Assembly (NCBI RefSeq): GCF_029024965.1
Contig: NZ_CP118982.1
Coordinates: 2,294,001-2,358,000 of the forward strand
Direction: 5' to 3'
DNA length: 64,000 nt
Source of the DNA: Staphylococcus equorum
Lineage (GTDB): Bacteria; Bacillota; Bacilli; Staphylococcales; Staphylococcaceae
The notes beneath the pieces were generated by a model that was given only the letters and a program-made list of their open reading frames with translations, was not told the DNA's origin and ran no database searches. A program made the position numbers and the translations under genes. Positions 16,355 to 25,344 of the stretch are shown piece after piece (the stretch's first letter is position 1; every line of letters begins with the position of its first letter).

Positions 16355-17326
16355 ATGTTCAATGCGCTAGTAGTGAAAAACAGTAAATCAAACGTTAGTT
16401 ATAAAGTAGAAACCGTTGATGAATCTCATTTATCGGAGGGGGATGTATTAGTAAAAGTGGAGTACTCTTCTATAAATTATAAGGATATGCTCGGTTTGCA
16501 ATATAAAGGCGGCGTAATTAGAGATTATCCTATGATTCCTGGTATAGATTTTTCTGGTATTGTTGAATCAAGTTCGAATGAAAAGTTTAAAGAAGGCGAT
16601 AATGTTTTAGTTACGGGTTACGACGTTGGTATGACACATACGGGCGGATTCTCAGAGTATGCCCGGGTGCCAGGAGAATGGATTATTCCACTACCCCAAG
16701 AGATGTCTATTAAAGAATCTATGGTATACGGTACAGCCGGTTTTACCGCAGCATTATCCATTTTTGAATTAGAAAAACAAGGAATGAATATAGAAGCACA
16801 ACCTGAAATTTTAGTGTCTGGTGCTACAGGTGGTGTGGGCAGTGTTGCTATACAAATTTTACGTAAAATTGGATATGAAAATATTACTGCTATCGTAAGA
16901 AAAGAGAAACAAATAGAAATAGCAAATGATTTAGGCGCAAAACAAGCGATAATAATTGAAGATGATAACAAACCACTTAAAAAAGGCACTTTTGATTATT
17001 TCTTAGATACAGTAGGTGGTAATGTAACATTATACGGTTTAAAACGTCTAAATTATCAAGGTGTTGCTACCGTATGTGGAAATGTAGCAGGAAATTCACT
17101 TAACGCTAATATTTTACCGTTTATTCTTAGGGGTGTTAAATTAATTGGTATTGATTCTGTATATGTTGAACATAATATACGTGAAGATATATGGAGTAAG
17201 TTAGCGAACGAATGGAATATAGGAAATTCACTTCTATATAATGAAATTGGATTTGAAGAATTTTATAAAACGATAGATCAGCTTTTAAAAGGACAACATT
17301 TAGGTAGGACTATTTTAAAAGTGTAA
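16355..17326 (+). CDS. Zinc-independent quinone/acrylyl reductase, YhdH/YhfP family
   Basis: The 323-residue protein is a medium-chain dehydrogenase/reductase without the zinc ligands: SSINYKDMLGL, PGIDFSGIVE, and the nucleotide-binding VSGATGGVGSVAIQIL near residues 152-167. This matches the YhdH/YhfP (AcuI-like) group that reduces quinones or acryloyl compounds with NADPH. It is divergent from a MarR regulator and ends in its own strong terminator, which suggests a single-gene detoxification unit. Confidence 0.88.
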   Translation: MFNALVVKNSKSNVSYKVETVDESHLSEGDVLVKVEYSSINYKDMLGLQYKGGVIRDYPMIPGIDFSGIVESSSNEKFKEGDNVLVTGYDVGMTHTGGFSEYARVPGEWIIPLPQEMSIKESMVYGTAGFTAALSIFELEKQGMNIEAQPEILVSGATGGVGSVAIQILRKIGYENITAIVRKEKQIEIANDLGAKQAIIIEDDNKPLKKGTFDYFLDTVGGNVTLYGLKRLNYQGVATVCGNVAGNSLNANILPFILRGVKLIGIDSVYVEHNIREDIWSKLANEWNIGNSLLYNEIGFEEFYKTIDQLLKGQHLGRTILKV

Positions 17327-17347
17327 TTTTTTGAAATAGTTCACAAT

Positions 17348-17388
17348 AGGAAGGGCTCTACAAAACATCTAATTGTAGAGCCCTTCCT
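17348..17388 (+). terminator. Terminator after the quinone reductase
   Basis: AGGAAGGGCTCTACA pairs perfectly with TGTAGAGCCCTTCCT around an 11-base loop, followed by TACTTTTTATTT. Confidence 0.85.
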
Positions 17389-17510
17389 TACTTTTTATTT
17401 AGTTAAAATAGCCTATTTTATATAATATTCAAAATGATAATATATATTTACTCTTAAAAACATACTAGATTATTTACTAGTTCTGCTATTTCATATTAAA
17501 TATTTTCTAA

Positions 17511-18248
17511 TTATAGAATTTGATTACTTGGACGAATAATAAATTCGTTAACAGACGCATTTTCAGGTTCATTAATTGCATAGCTAATTGCTCTTGCAAT
17601 AGCATCTGGTTTAATTGCATCTTCATATAATTCGTCTACGCCTTTTTTAATCTCTTTATCACTAATATGATCTGTTAATTCAGTATCAATAGCTCCCGGA
17701 GAAAGTATAGTAGTTCTAATCTTTGAACCTACTGTTGCTTCTTCTTGTCTTAACCCTTCTGTTATAGCTCTTACCGCATATTTTGTTCCACTATAGACAG
17801 CGCTTCCTGGGAATACTGCATGACCTGCTACAGAAGCCAAGTTAATAATATGTCCTGAATTTTGTTTTCTCATATAAGGTAAGGCAGCACCGATTCCATA
17901 TAATACACCTTTTATGTTAACATCTATCATTTGATTCCATTCATCTTGTTTGTTTTTATCTAAGAAAGATTGAGGCATAAGACCAGCATTGTTAATTAAA
18001 ACATCTACACGTCCAAAATCATTATATGCTGTTTCAATTAATGTATTAACATCCTCTGCATTAGTGACATCTGTTTTTTGTATACTCACATTATCACCAA
18101 TTTTTTGTTGGATTTCTTCTAACTTATCGATACGTCTTGCACCTAAAACAAGTTTAGCTCCATTTTCAGCGAGTAGACTTGCTGTTTCTTCACCGATACC
18201 ACTAGATGCTCCAGTTATAACTACTACTTTACCTTTTACATTATTCAT
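17511..18248 (-). CDS. Short-chain dehydrogenase/reductase (YdfG-like)
   Basis: The 245-residue classical SDR has GASSGIGEE (about 14-22), NNAG (about 87-90), catalytic Ser in NLASVAG, YSGTK (about 152-156) and the PGAIDT motif. It is close in pattern to the YdfG/serine 3-dehydrogenase-like group, with NADP preference suggested by ARR after the second strand. The AAGGAGG site precedes ATG. It appears to be a single-gene unit; no regulator is adjacent. Confidence 0.87.
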   Translation of the reverse strand: MNNVKGKVVVITGASSGIGEETASLLAENGAKLVLGARRIDKLEEIQQKIGDNVSIQKTDVTNAEDVNTLIETAYNDFGRVDVLINNAGLMPQSFLDKNKQDEWNQMIDVNIKGVLYGIGAALPYMRKQNSGHIINLASVAGHAVFPGSAVYSGTKYAVRAITEGLRQEEATVGSKIRTTILSPGAIDTELTDHISDKEIKKGVDELYEDAIKPDAIARAISYAINEPENASVNEFIIRPSNQIL

Positions 18249-18465
18249 TATATTACCTCCTTATGTTACGAAGAACTAGTATAGTATTAATTATATTCAT
18301 TAGTAAAACGAACTGTTTTAAATTTGTAATAAATATAATCTCATTGCATTAACATAAAAATTCGTTATAAAAAGACATATTAAAAGAGCATCATTCTTAA
18401 AATCAAATACTGTCTATATAAGGAACCCATTAGAAAATTAAAGCAATAATCTTGTTTATAATAAA

Positions 18466-18545
18466 AGTACGCTAAAAGAGACTCCTTATTCAAAAGGAGT
18501 CTTTTTATTGTTTCAAAATAAAATTTTATCTTACTAAGAATTATT
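18466..18545. repeat. Dispersed hairpin repeat, copy C (terminator of the GPH transporter gene)
   Basis: AAGAGACTCCTT-loop-AAGGAGTCTTTTT is followed by TTGTTTCAAAATAAAATTTTATC, the same flank as copies A and E. It ends at the stop codon of the transporter gene (18546) and so can terminate it. A second, damaged copy lacking the stem is visible at about 18347-18400 (AGACATATTAAAAGAG and AAAATCAAATACTGTCTA). The 297-base gap contains nothing else I recognise. Confidence 0.6.
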
Positions 18546-19919
18546 TTATGAATTATTTTCTTTTTTTCTAATGTTTAATACATTTACCACATCTTTAATA
18601 TAAGCACCTTTTAGATTATAACTGAATTTATAAATAATATAACTTGCAATAACGCTTATAATCGGTAATGCAATCATCACAAAACGCAATCCATTCTTAG
18701 TGTAATCACTTTGTATCTGGCCAGGTTGATAGCCAAAAATTTCTAACCCCCAACCTGTCAATAAAGCGGCAACTGCCATAGCTGTTTTCATTAAAAAGGT
18801 TTGTGTAGATGTAATCACACTTTCGTTTCTTTGGCCAAATTTCATTTCACTATAATCTATAACATCTGCTATAGACACAGTTATAACCCCCATGATAAAT
18901 CCTGTACCTATTTTAACAAAAGCAGTCCCAATAATTACAGGGATTGCAGCAGTAGGAGCTACATAACTCGCAAATAAAAGTATGATTAATCCTGCTGATA
19001 ATGATATAGTTGCGATTGGGAAAACTTGTTCTCTCGTTAGCCATTTTGAAACTTTAGGGAATAGTAATAATGCGATAATTTCCATGAAGCCCATTCCGTT
19101 ATAAAGAGCAAATAAAGCTTTAGATTCAGCAACATAACTAAAGTAATATATAGCTACATTACCTAAAATTTGAATACTCAAGAAAAATGTAACTAGAACA
19201 CCAATGTATGCAAGTAACTCTTTGTTTGTAAATAAAATTCTCCAAATATCTTTAAAACGTAATGTAATACCTGTTTCTATGTTAGTTGGAGCTTCATATA
19301 CATTTCTTACAGTAATAGATATTGCAATTATAAATATAACTGCAATTATAACTGTTATTATAAAGAAACCAGCAGATTGATCACCATTTCCGAATATATT
19401 GTCGAAATATAAGACAGCAGTTAATCCGAGGGTACCAACAAGTAGATTAGCGAAACTTGCAAATACTCTAGGGATAATAGAAACTTCTTCTCGCTCGATA
19501 GGATCATTAGTTAAGTTCGGTAACCATGACCAATAAGGCACATCCATCATTGTATATGTCATACCCCATAATATATATAAGACTGACACAAACACATATA
19601 AGCTCGTCCCGGTTAAACCAAAATTTGTGAATATGATAATAGTTATAATAGCATTTAATAATGTACCAATAACTAACCAAGGCCTGAATTTCCCCCATTT
19701 AGTTTTGGTTTTATCTACAATCATACCCATCACAGGATCATTTACAGCATCCCATATACGGGCAGCGAAAAATAATGTGCCTACAAAACTAGCTGCAATA
19801 CCTAATACATCCGTAAAATAAAACATTAAAAACGTACCTGTTAGCCCAACAACTAAATCTTTACCAAATGCGCCAATACCAAACGAGTATTTTGCTTTAC
19901 GGGTTACCTGTCTTTTCAA
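18546..19919 (-). CDS. GPH family sugar:cation symporter (MelB-like)
   Basis: The protein has about 12 membrane segments and the GPH/MelB landmarks FARIWDAVNDPVMG (read here as AARIWDAVNDPVMG near residue 50, with the two cation-site Asp) and GKFRPWLV near 77. It imports melibiose-type alpha-galactosides or related glycosides with a cation. The start is probably TTG at 19919 (457 residues), because AAAGGGGGA stands seven bases before it; the longer frame from 19943 would place that site inside the gene. It follows the GH4 gene, with a cre site in between. Confidence 0.87.
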   Translation of the reverse strand: MKRQVTRKAKYSFGIGAFGKDLVVGLTGTFLMFYFTDVLGIAASFVGTLFFAARIWDAVNDPVMGMIVDKTKTKWGKFRPWLVIGTLLNAIITIIIFTNFGLTGTSLYVFVSVLYILWGMTYTMMDVPYWSWLPNLTNDPIEREEVSIIPRVFASFANLLVGTLGLTAVLYFDNIFGNGDQSAGFFIITVIIAVIFIIAISITVRNVYEAPTNIETGITLRFKDIWRILFTNKELLAYIGVLVTFFLSIQILGNVAIYYFSYVAESKALFALYNGMGFMEIIALLLFPKVSKWLTREQVFPIATISLSAGLIILLFASYVAPTAAIPVIIGTAFVKIGTGFIMGVITVSIADVIDYSEMKFGQRNESVITSTQTFLMKTAMAVAALLTGWGLEIFGYQPGQIQSDYTKNGLRFVMIALPIISVIASYIIYKFSYNLKGAYIKDVVNVLNIRKKENNS

Positions 19920-19947
19920 AAAAAGTCCCCCTTTAATCCACACATTT

Positions 19948-19961
19948 TTAAAGCGCTTACA
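19948..19961. promoter_or_regulatory. cre site (CcpA) upstream of the GPH transporter
   Basis: On the minus strand TGTAAGCGCTTTAA matches the CcpA consensus (TGWAANCGNTNWCA) at all core positions. It lies between the glycosidase and transporter genes, 29 bases before the transporter start, and implies glucose repression of the transporter. Confidence 0.65.
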
Positions 19962-20006
19962 AAAAAGTGTGTGAATTTTTATTTGTTAATTACTTTGACT
20001 TATACT

Positions 20007-21305
20007 TTATTCATAGGCAGGTAACCAAGCTCCATGTACTTCAATTAAATCATCACATAATGAAATTATATCTTCTATAGATAATTCGGAAGCCGTATGT
20101 GGGTCTAACATTGCTGCTTGATAAATTTTATCTTTCTTTTGAGTCAATGCGGCTTCAATAGTTAATAACTGAGTGTTAATATTTGTACGATTAAGCGCAG
20201 CAAGTTGTTCTGGTAGTTCTCCAATATAAGTTGGAGTTACACCGCTAGTATCGACTAAGCAAGGCACTTCCACAACTGCATTTTTTGGTAAATTACTAAT
20301 TAATCCTCCCGTATTCAAAACATTCCCACCAATTTTATACGGTTTATTTGTTTCCATAGCTTCGATAATATAGGAGCCATATTCGTGTGAACGCTCATGT
20401 GTTAAATTTTGGTCGTTTACAATATCATCACGCATATCTTGCCACTCTTCGATTTGATTTACACAACGTCTTGGATATTCATCTAGGGGAATATTATACT
20501 TTTCAATTAATTCAGGATATTGGCTTTTAATAAAATATGGATGATACTCGGCATTATGTTCTGAGGATTCTGTAACGTAATAACCAAATTTATTAAGTAA
20601 TTCAAAACGTACCATATCATTGTGTATTGTTTTTTGTTTTTCTTTTGCACGTGCTTTAATTTCTGGATATAAATCTTTTCCATCACGAGTAATTTCTAGT
20701 AACCACGCCATGTGATTGATACCAGCAATTTTTGAATGTATACGATCTGTAGGAAGTTCCAATGACTCTAACAGATCACTCGCACAAACTTGAACACTAT
20801 GACAAAGGCCAACAGTTTTTATACCTTCTTTTAACATGATATTTGTTAATACAGCCATAGGATTTGTATAATTTAAAAACCAAGCATTTGGACAAACTTC
20901 TTTTATATCTTTTGCAAAATCTTGCATCACAGGTATTGTTCTCAAATTACGGAAAATACCACCAATCCCGAGCGTGTCTGCAATCGTTTGACGTAAGCCA
21001 TAATTTTTTGGAACCTCGAAATCAGTAATTGTTGCTGGATCATAGCCTCCGACTTGTATAGCATTTATGACATATTTTGCTCCTCTTAATGCTTCTTTAC
21101 GATTGCGATATGAACGTACTTTAACGGTAGCATTCATACCTTTTTTTAGATTGTTTAACATCATTTCAGAATCTTTCAAACGTTCTTCATCTATATCAAA
21201 TAATGCAAATTCAAAATCTTGTAAAGCTTCTACTGTCATACAATCTCCTAAAACATTCTTAGCAAAAACAGTACTACCTGCACCTAAAAAAGTGATTTTG
21301 TTCAT
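20007..21305 (-). CDS. melA: GH4 alpha-galactosidase/6-phospho-glucosidase family
   Basis: The 432-residue protein has the family-4 layout: N-terminal NAD motif GAGSTVFAKN (about 7-16), FLNYTNPMAVLT near 147-158, the Mn-binding Cys-His of GLCHSVQ near 171 and GINHMAW near 197. GH4 enzymes hydrolyse by an NAD- and Mn-dependent redox mechanism. CHSVQ is typical of the alpha-galactosidase/alpha-glucosidase subgroup, and the MelB-like transporter next to it supports melibiose or raffinose-type substrates. ATG at 21305 is preferred over the TTG just before it; GGAGGAG precedes both. The AraC gene upstream is the likely activator. Confidence 0.87.
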   Translation of the reverse strand: MNKITFLGAGSTVFAKNVLGDCMTVEALQDFEFALFDIDEERLKDSEMMLNNLKKGMNATVKVRSYRNRKEALRGAKYVINAIQVGGYDPATITDFEVPKNYGLRQTIADTLGIGGIFRNLRTIPVMQDFAKDIKEVCPNAWFLNYTNPMAVLTNIMLKEGIKTVGLCHSVQVCASDLLESLELPTDRIHSKIAGINHMAWLLEITRDGKDLYPEIKARAKEKQKTIHNDMVRFELLNKFGYYVTESSEHNAEYHPYFIKSQYPELIEKYNIPLDEYPRRCVNQIEEWQDMRDDIVNDQNLTHERSHEYGSYIIEAMETNKPYKIGGNVLNTGGLISNLPKNAVVEVPCLVDTSGVTPTYIGELPEQLAALNRTNINTQLLTIEAALTQKKDKIYQAAMLDPHTASELSIEDIISLCDDLIEVHGAWLPAYE

Positions 21306-21441
21306 CAAATACTCCTCCTAAATAGATAATTTTTAGATATTTATAAAATCATTAAACTGGCTATAGCTTATATTTAGATTAGTTGTAATTTTCTAAAAAT
21401 TCAATCGTAAATATTTCTAAAAAGAGTAATATGTTGCTCTT

Positions 21442-22326
21442 TTAGTCAGTAAATATTTTATTAACTGACATCGTTATTGTATCTTTCCTATACCTATTTG
21501 GTGATACACCTATAATCTTTTTGAACACTTTACTAAAGTAATTACTAGATTGAAAACCGACTTCTTGAGCAATCCATTCTACACTTTTAGTATTTGTAGA
21601 AAGAAAGGGAAGTGCATTGTTAATTCTTATATTTGTTAAATAACTAATTGGTGTGTGGTTGACGTATTTTCTAAATTGCCTAGTAAAATGGTATTTAGAT
21701 AAATTAGAAATCACAACGATATCATCCAAAGTAATATCCTCTCTATAATTTTCTTCAATAAATTGAATTGCTTTAACGATAGGAAGTGGGTAATTGTTAG
21801 ATTGTTGACAGCCATGTTCAAAATGTTCCAAACATTTCATGATAAAAGTATAGGCATAAGCAGAGGCGATATATCCGTGGTTAATACCAAGTGTTTTTAT
21901 TTTTTCGAGTGTTTCTAATATGTATTGAATAGGTTCTGCATGTAAAGAAATTTCGAAAATGTGACCATGTGTGTCTGTAACTTGATGGAATAATTGATTA
22001 GCAACATCACCATATATAGTAAAATATAGAAACTCCCATTCATTTGAATCCTGAGGTAAATAATATTTATGATTACTTGGGACATGTACAAAGAAAGCAT
22101 CGCCAGATTCTAAATATGTGGTTTGATTATCAACTCTAATAGCGCCACGTCCTTTCAAAGTATATTGGAAAATAAAAATATCTTTTTCTCCTCTATTCAG
22201 ACCATTCCACTGATAATCGTGAGTCTGTTGAAGTTCATAGCCAATGGCATTTAGTCCTGCAACACTGTTTTGATACTCGCCTTTAAATATAAAACCATAA
22301 GAATTATAATCAAAATTTTTTTCCAT
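21442..22326 (-). CDS. AraC family activator of the alpha-galactoside genes
   Basis: The 294-residue protein has an N-terminal cupin sensor domain (about 1-170, with YTLKGRGAIRV and LESGDAFFVHV) and a C-terminal double helix-turn-helix ending in the AraC signature (SSNYFSKVFKKIIGVSPNRY, about residues 256-275). The layout resembles RafR/MsmR activators of alpha-galactoside operons. The gene lies directly upstream of melA with 136 bases between, on the same strand, so it may autoregulate and activate melA. Confidence 0.87.
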   Translation of the reverse strand: MEKNFDYNSYGFIFKGEYQNSVAGLNAIGYELQQTHDYQWNGLNRGEKDIFIFQYTLKGRGAIRVDNQTTYLESGDAFFVHVPSNHKYYLPQDSNEWEFLYFTIYGDVANQLFHQVTDTHGHIFEISLHAEPIQYILETLEKIKTLGINHGYIASAYAYTFIMKCLEHFEHGCQQSNNYPLPIVKAIQFIEENYREDITLDDIVVISNLSKYHFTRQFRKYVNHTPISYLTNIRINNALPFLSTNTKSVEWIAQEVGFQSSNYFSKVFKKIIGVSPNRYRKDTITMSVNKIFTD

Positions 22327-22393
22327 AACTATTCCTCCACCTTTGAATATTGACCTATAAATATGTTAATCAACATTATAAATAAGGTCCAAT

Positions 22394-22500
22394 CATTAAC
22401 ATAACCCATTATTATCAAAAGACGTATTAAAAGAGGCTCTTTTTCCGTAAAGAACCTCTTAATTGTTTCAAAATCAAATTTTATTTTAATAATAATAAAA
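22394..22500. repeat. Dispersed hairpin repeat, copy D
   Basis: ATTATCAAAAGACGTATTAAA is followed by an imperfect hairpin (AGAGGCTCT/AGAACCTCT, 22432-22459) and AATTGTTTCAAAATCAAATTTTATTTTAATAA. Flanks match copies A, C and E, while the stem sequence differs. The remaining bases between the AraC start (22326) and the HxlR stop (22647) show no gene or other feature. Confidence 0.55.
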
Positions 22501-22646
22501 TGATGACTATATATAATTAAACATATACTTTCAACAAATTTCCAAGAATAGTTATTATATTTGGAAGAAGATCCTTTTAAACAACTACTATCAAAGTAAA
22601 CGGTAAAAAATGAAAATACCCCCTTATTTTAAATTATTGTTACTTA

Positions 22647-23021
22647 TTAAAGATTCTCTTGTTTATCCATATTTTTTTCATGATGTAATTTTTCATAGTC
22701 CTCCCCCCACTTTCTCATCATCATTATAATAGGTTTAAGTGTCTCACCTAATTCTGTTAATGAGTATTCAACTTTTGGAGGGACCTGATGGTAAACTTTA
22801 CGATTAATAATACCATCTTTTTCGAGTTCTCTAAGCTGTAAAGTTAACATTCGTTGTGTAACATCAGGCATTAAACGGCGTAATTCATTAAAGCGATGTG
22901 TTTTAATTAAGTGGTAAATAATAAGACCTTTCCACTTACCACCAATTATATTAACAGTCGTTGATACAGGACATGCATCAGGATTAGGACAATTAGTTTT
23001 TTTCAATCTAAATTCCTCCAA
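22647..23021 (-). CDS. HxlR family (DUF24) regulator
   Basis: The 124-residue winged-helix protein has the family landmarks IGGKWKGLIIYHL, TQRMLTLQLRELE and VPPKVEYSLTELG. Unlike HxlR at 6085 it has two Cys near the N-terminus (NCPNPDACPV, residues 10-17), the position of the redox cysteines in YodB/HypR-type sensors of quinones, aldehydes and hypochlorite. It is divergent from an old yellow enzyme gene and probably controls it. An imperfect inverted repeat AGTAT-N8-ATACT lies in the gap. Confidence 0.9.
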   Translation of the reverse strand: MEEFRLKKTNCPNPDACPVSTTVNIIGGKWKGLIIYHLIKTHRFNELRRLMPDVTQRMLTLQLRELEKDGIINRKVYHQVPPKVEYSLTELGETLKPIIMMMRKWGEDYEKLHHEKNMDKQENL

Positions 23022-23026
23022 TAATC

Positions 23027-23044
23027 AGTATACTTCTTGATACT
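23027..23044. promoter_or_regulatory. Possible HxlR-type operator
   Basis: AGTAT-ACTTCTTG-ATACT, an inverted repeat just upstream of the HxlR start and 84 bases before the OYE gene. A related repeat, ATAGTA-N10-TACTAT, is found beside the third HxlR gene at 34234. DUF24 regulators bind AGTA/TACT-type palindromes. Confidence 0.4.
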
Positions 23045-23127
23045 ACATAACAAATATGTGCGTACTTACATAAATGAATTATAAGTCATAAAATATATTT
23101 ATCAAATAAATATAGGAGGAGATTATA

Positions 23128-24162
23128 TTGACGAATAAATTATTTTCAACTTTTAAGATTAAAAATACAGAATTTAAAAATAGAATAGTTATGTCACCAA
23201 TGAGTATGCATAGTTCTGACGAAGAAGGCGAGGTGAAAAATTTCCATTTAACACATTATACATCGAGAGCGTTAGGTCAAGCTGGTCTTATATTCCTTGA
23301 AACTCTCATTGTGGATCCAGATGGTTTAGTTGGTCCAGGAGATTTGGGGATATGGGATGATAAACATGTTAAAGGATTGAGTGAACTTGTAGAACAAATA
23401 CAAAGTTTTGGCAGTAAAGTGGGTGCTCAAATAGGGCATGCTGGAAGACTTGCTAAAAAAGAAGGTGTAGATTTAATAGCTCCATCTGCAATACCATTTA
23501 ATGAAGATAAAAAAACGCCTTTAGAAATGAACAAAGAAGATATTAATTGCCTTATTTCAGAGTATAAAGAGGCTGCACAGCGCGCAAAAGAAGCTAATTT
23601 TGATGTTCTTGAAATCCATTGTGCTCATGGATATTTATTAAACGAATTTTTATCTCCACTATCGAATCATAGAAATGATGAATATGGAGGAAGTTTTGAA
23701 AAAAGGTATCGAATTATTAAAGAAATTATAGATACAGTCAAAGAGGTATGGCAAGGTCCTTTATTTGTTCGTATTTCAGCGACAGATTATCATAAAGATG
23801 GAAATACAAATGAAACTTATATTGAATACGCTAAACTAATGAAAGAACAAGGTATTGATTTAATAGACTGCAGTTCGGGAGGAATTGCTCCAGTTAAAGT
23901 AGATAGTTATCCTAATTATCAAGTCCCAGCTGCTGATAAAATCAAAAACGTAGTAGGTGTTCCAACAGGAGCTGTAGGATTAATTACAACAGGCAGACAA
24001 GCTGAAGAAATTCTTAAAAATAATCGTGCAGACTTAATTTTTGTAGGACGTGAAATTCTTAAGAATCCATTTTGGCCGCGCCAAGCTGCAGAAGAATTAA
24101 ATGTTACTATTGACGCTCCCATTCAATATACAAGGTATGGATCAAGATGGTTAAGTCACTAA
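23128..24162 (+). CDS. NADH:flavin oxidoreductase, old yellow enzyme family (YqjM-like)
   Basis: The 344-residue FMN enzyme follows YqjM/NamA along its whole length: RIVMSPMSM near residue 19, EIHCAHGYL with the substrate-binding His pair near 166-170, SNHRNDEYGGS, and the C-terminal arginine region (RYGSRW). Members reduce activated C=C bonds of enones, quinones or nitro compounds. Two active-site positions differ from YqjM: Ser26 in place of Cys26 and His28 in place of Tyr28, so its redox tuning and substrate range should differ. The start is TTG at 23128 with TAGGAGGAG upstream. The divergent HxlR gene is the likely regulator. Confidence 0.9.
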   Translation: MTNKLFSTFKIKNTEFKNRIVMSPMSMHSSDEEGEVKNFHLTHYTSRALGQAGLIFLETLIVDPDGLVGPGDLGIWDDKHVKGLSELVEQIQSFGSKVGAQIGHAGRLAKKEGVDLIAPSAIPFNEDKKTPLEMNKEDINCLISEYKEAAQRAKEANFDVLEIHCAHGYLLNEFLSPLSNHRNDEYGGSFEKRYRIIKEIIDTVKEVWQGPLFVRISATDYHKDGNTNETYIEYAKLMKEQGIDLIDCSSGGIAPVKVDSYPNYQVPAADKIKNVVGVPTGAVGLITTGRQAEEILKNNRADLIFVGREILKNPFWPRQAAEELNVTIDAPIQYTRYGSRWLSH

Positions 24163-24180
24163 TATATTAATAAATACTAT

Positions 24181-24227
24181 ATAAGTTTAAAACCCTAAGA
24201 CACTTAGTCTTAGGGTTTTAAACTTAT
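24181..24227 (+). terminator. Terminator after the OYE gene
   Basis: ATAAGTTTAAAACCCTAAGA pairs with TCTTAGGGTTTTAAACTTAT in a perfect stem of about 21 base pairs with a short loop, 18 bases after the stop. Confidence 0.9.
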
Positions 24228-24260
24228 CTCATGAAAATATTAGTACATGAAACTTAATTT

Positions 24261-24356
24261 CTAAAATACTCTACTGTACTCAATTAGTGTTAGGACACCA
24301 AATTTTGGAACGTATCCTTTATTCATATAATCAGCAATATAACTACTAATGCCCGA
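24261..24356 (-). pseudogene. C-terminal relic of an unidentified gene
   Basis: A 31-codon minus-strand frame without start reads GISSYIADYMNKGY then VPKFGVLTLIEYSRVF and a stop. It looks like the tail of a globular protein, cut off at its N-terminal side by a stop at 24357. I cannot name the family. Confidence 0.3.
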
Positions 24357-24373
24357 TTAAATTTCTTCATATT

Positions 24374-25038
24374 TTAAGAAGCTTTTTTGAATGATAGCAA
24401 TAAAATTAAAATAATGATAAGTATAATACCTAATAATTGATAAGATAAAAATGTAACATTAAGCCATGTCGAGCTGGAAATAATAGCCATTACAGGTTCA
24501 ATCGTTCCAAATAACGTAGTTTCTTTAGCAGTTAAATAATTTAAGCTTTTAATAAAGAAAAGAAAAGCTATTGCAGTTCCCGCAATAATACCAAAAACTA
24601 AATATAAACTAGTTGGGACATCAAGCGTTGTAAAATCAAACCATTTAAATGTTTCTTTTCCTCTAATGACACACCATAAAATAATATAAACAGGTGCTAT
24701 ATACTGCAATAAAGTAGCTACTGCTGCATTACCATAATTAATAGAAGCCATATATGAATATTGACGATTAACATTCCAAATATTGAAAAGATTAACAATT
24801 CAAGCAAACTATATTTACTTATAAAAATACTAAATAATGATCGTTGTTTATTCATTATTTTAAATATTGTTAAAAGAAATACGCCACTGATGAGTTGCTT
24901 AGTCGTGACATACCAATTTACGTCAATATGCCTTTGTTGAAATAAGAAATCCGATACTGTGCCGCCTAATCCCCAAAATGAGGCTCCGATAATTGCTAGT
25001 ATTATACCTTGCAAATGTTGCTTATTTTTATTTATCAT
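24374..25038 (-). pseudogene. EamA/DMT family transporter, broken by frameshift and internal deletion
   Basis: Two overlapping frames (25038-24718 and 24751-24374) together give an EamA-family transporter: ASFWGLGG at the start, then YGNAAVATLLQYIAPVYI, and GTAIAFLFFIKSLNYLTAKE near the end. A single base is missing near 24763 (GTCAATATT where GTCCAATATT would keep the frame). In addition, the text jumps from KWFD to FTTLDVPTS near 24636, leaving out about 75 residues, three membrane segments, of the usual ~300-residue protein. With two independent lesions it is a true pseudogene, not a sequencing slip. Confidence 0.85.
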
Positions 25039-25106
25039 TTGATCACCTGTAAAATATTAATATAGAGGCCCTTAATAGTTTCAAAATTTATTTTATTAAT
25101 GGATGT

Positions 25107-25232
25107 TAATTTACATAATTGACGATTATCAGAAGATATATTAAAAAAGACTCCCTATTCAATAAGGAGTCTTTTAATCGTTTCAAAATTAAATATTGTC
25201 TAAATAAGAATGATTATAGGAACTAGAATTAT
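25107..25232. repeat. Dispersed hairpin repeat, copy E (terminator of the second tarG)
   Basis: The best-preserved copy: GATTATCAGAAGATATATTAAA, hairpin AAGACTCC/GGAGTCTT (25145-25175), ATCGTTTCAAAATTAAATATTGTC, and AACTAGAATT. A fragment of a further copy (AGAGGCCC...TAGTTTCAAAATTTATTTTA) lies at 25062-25100. These two fill most of the 306-base gap between the EamA pseudogene and tarG. Confidence 0.62.
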
Positions 25233-25344
25233 ATATTTCAAATAAAGAGTTACTTTCTAAATTTAAAGAGGAAACAAACCTTTAAAAAGATATTAATTCC
25301 AATGCGTATTTTTGGAGTCGGTACATTAGTTTCAAACCATTTTA

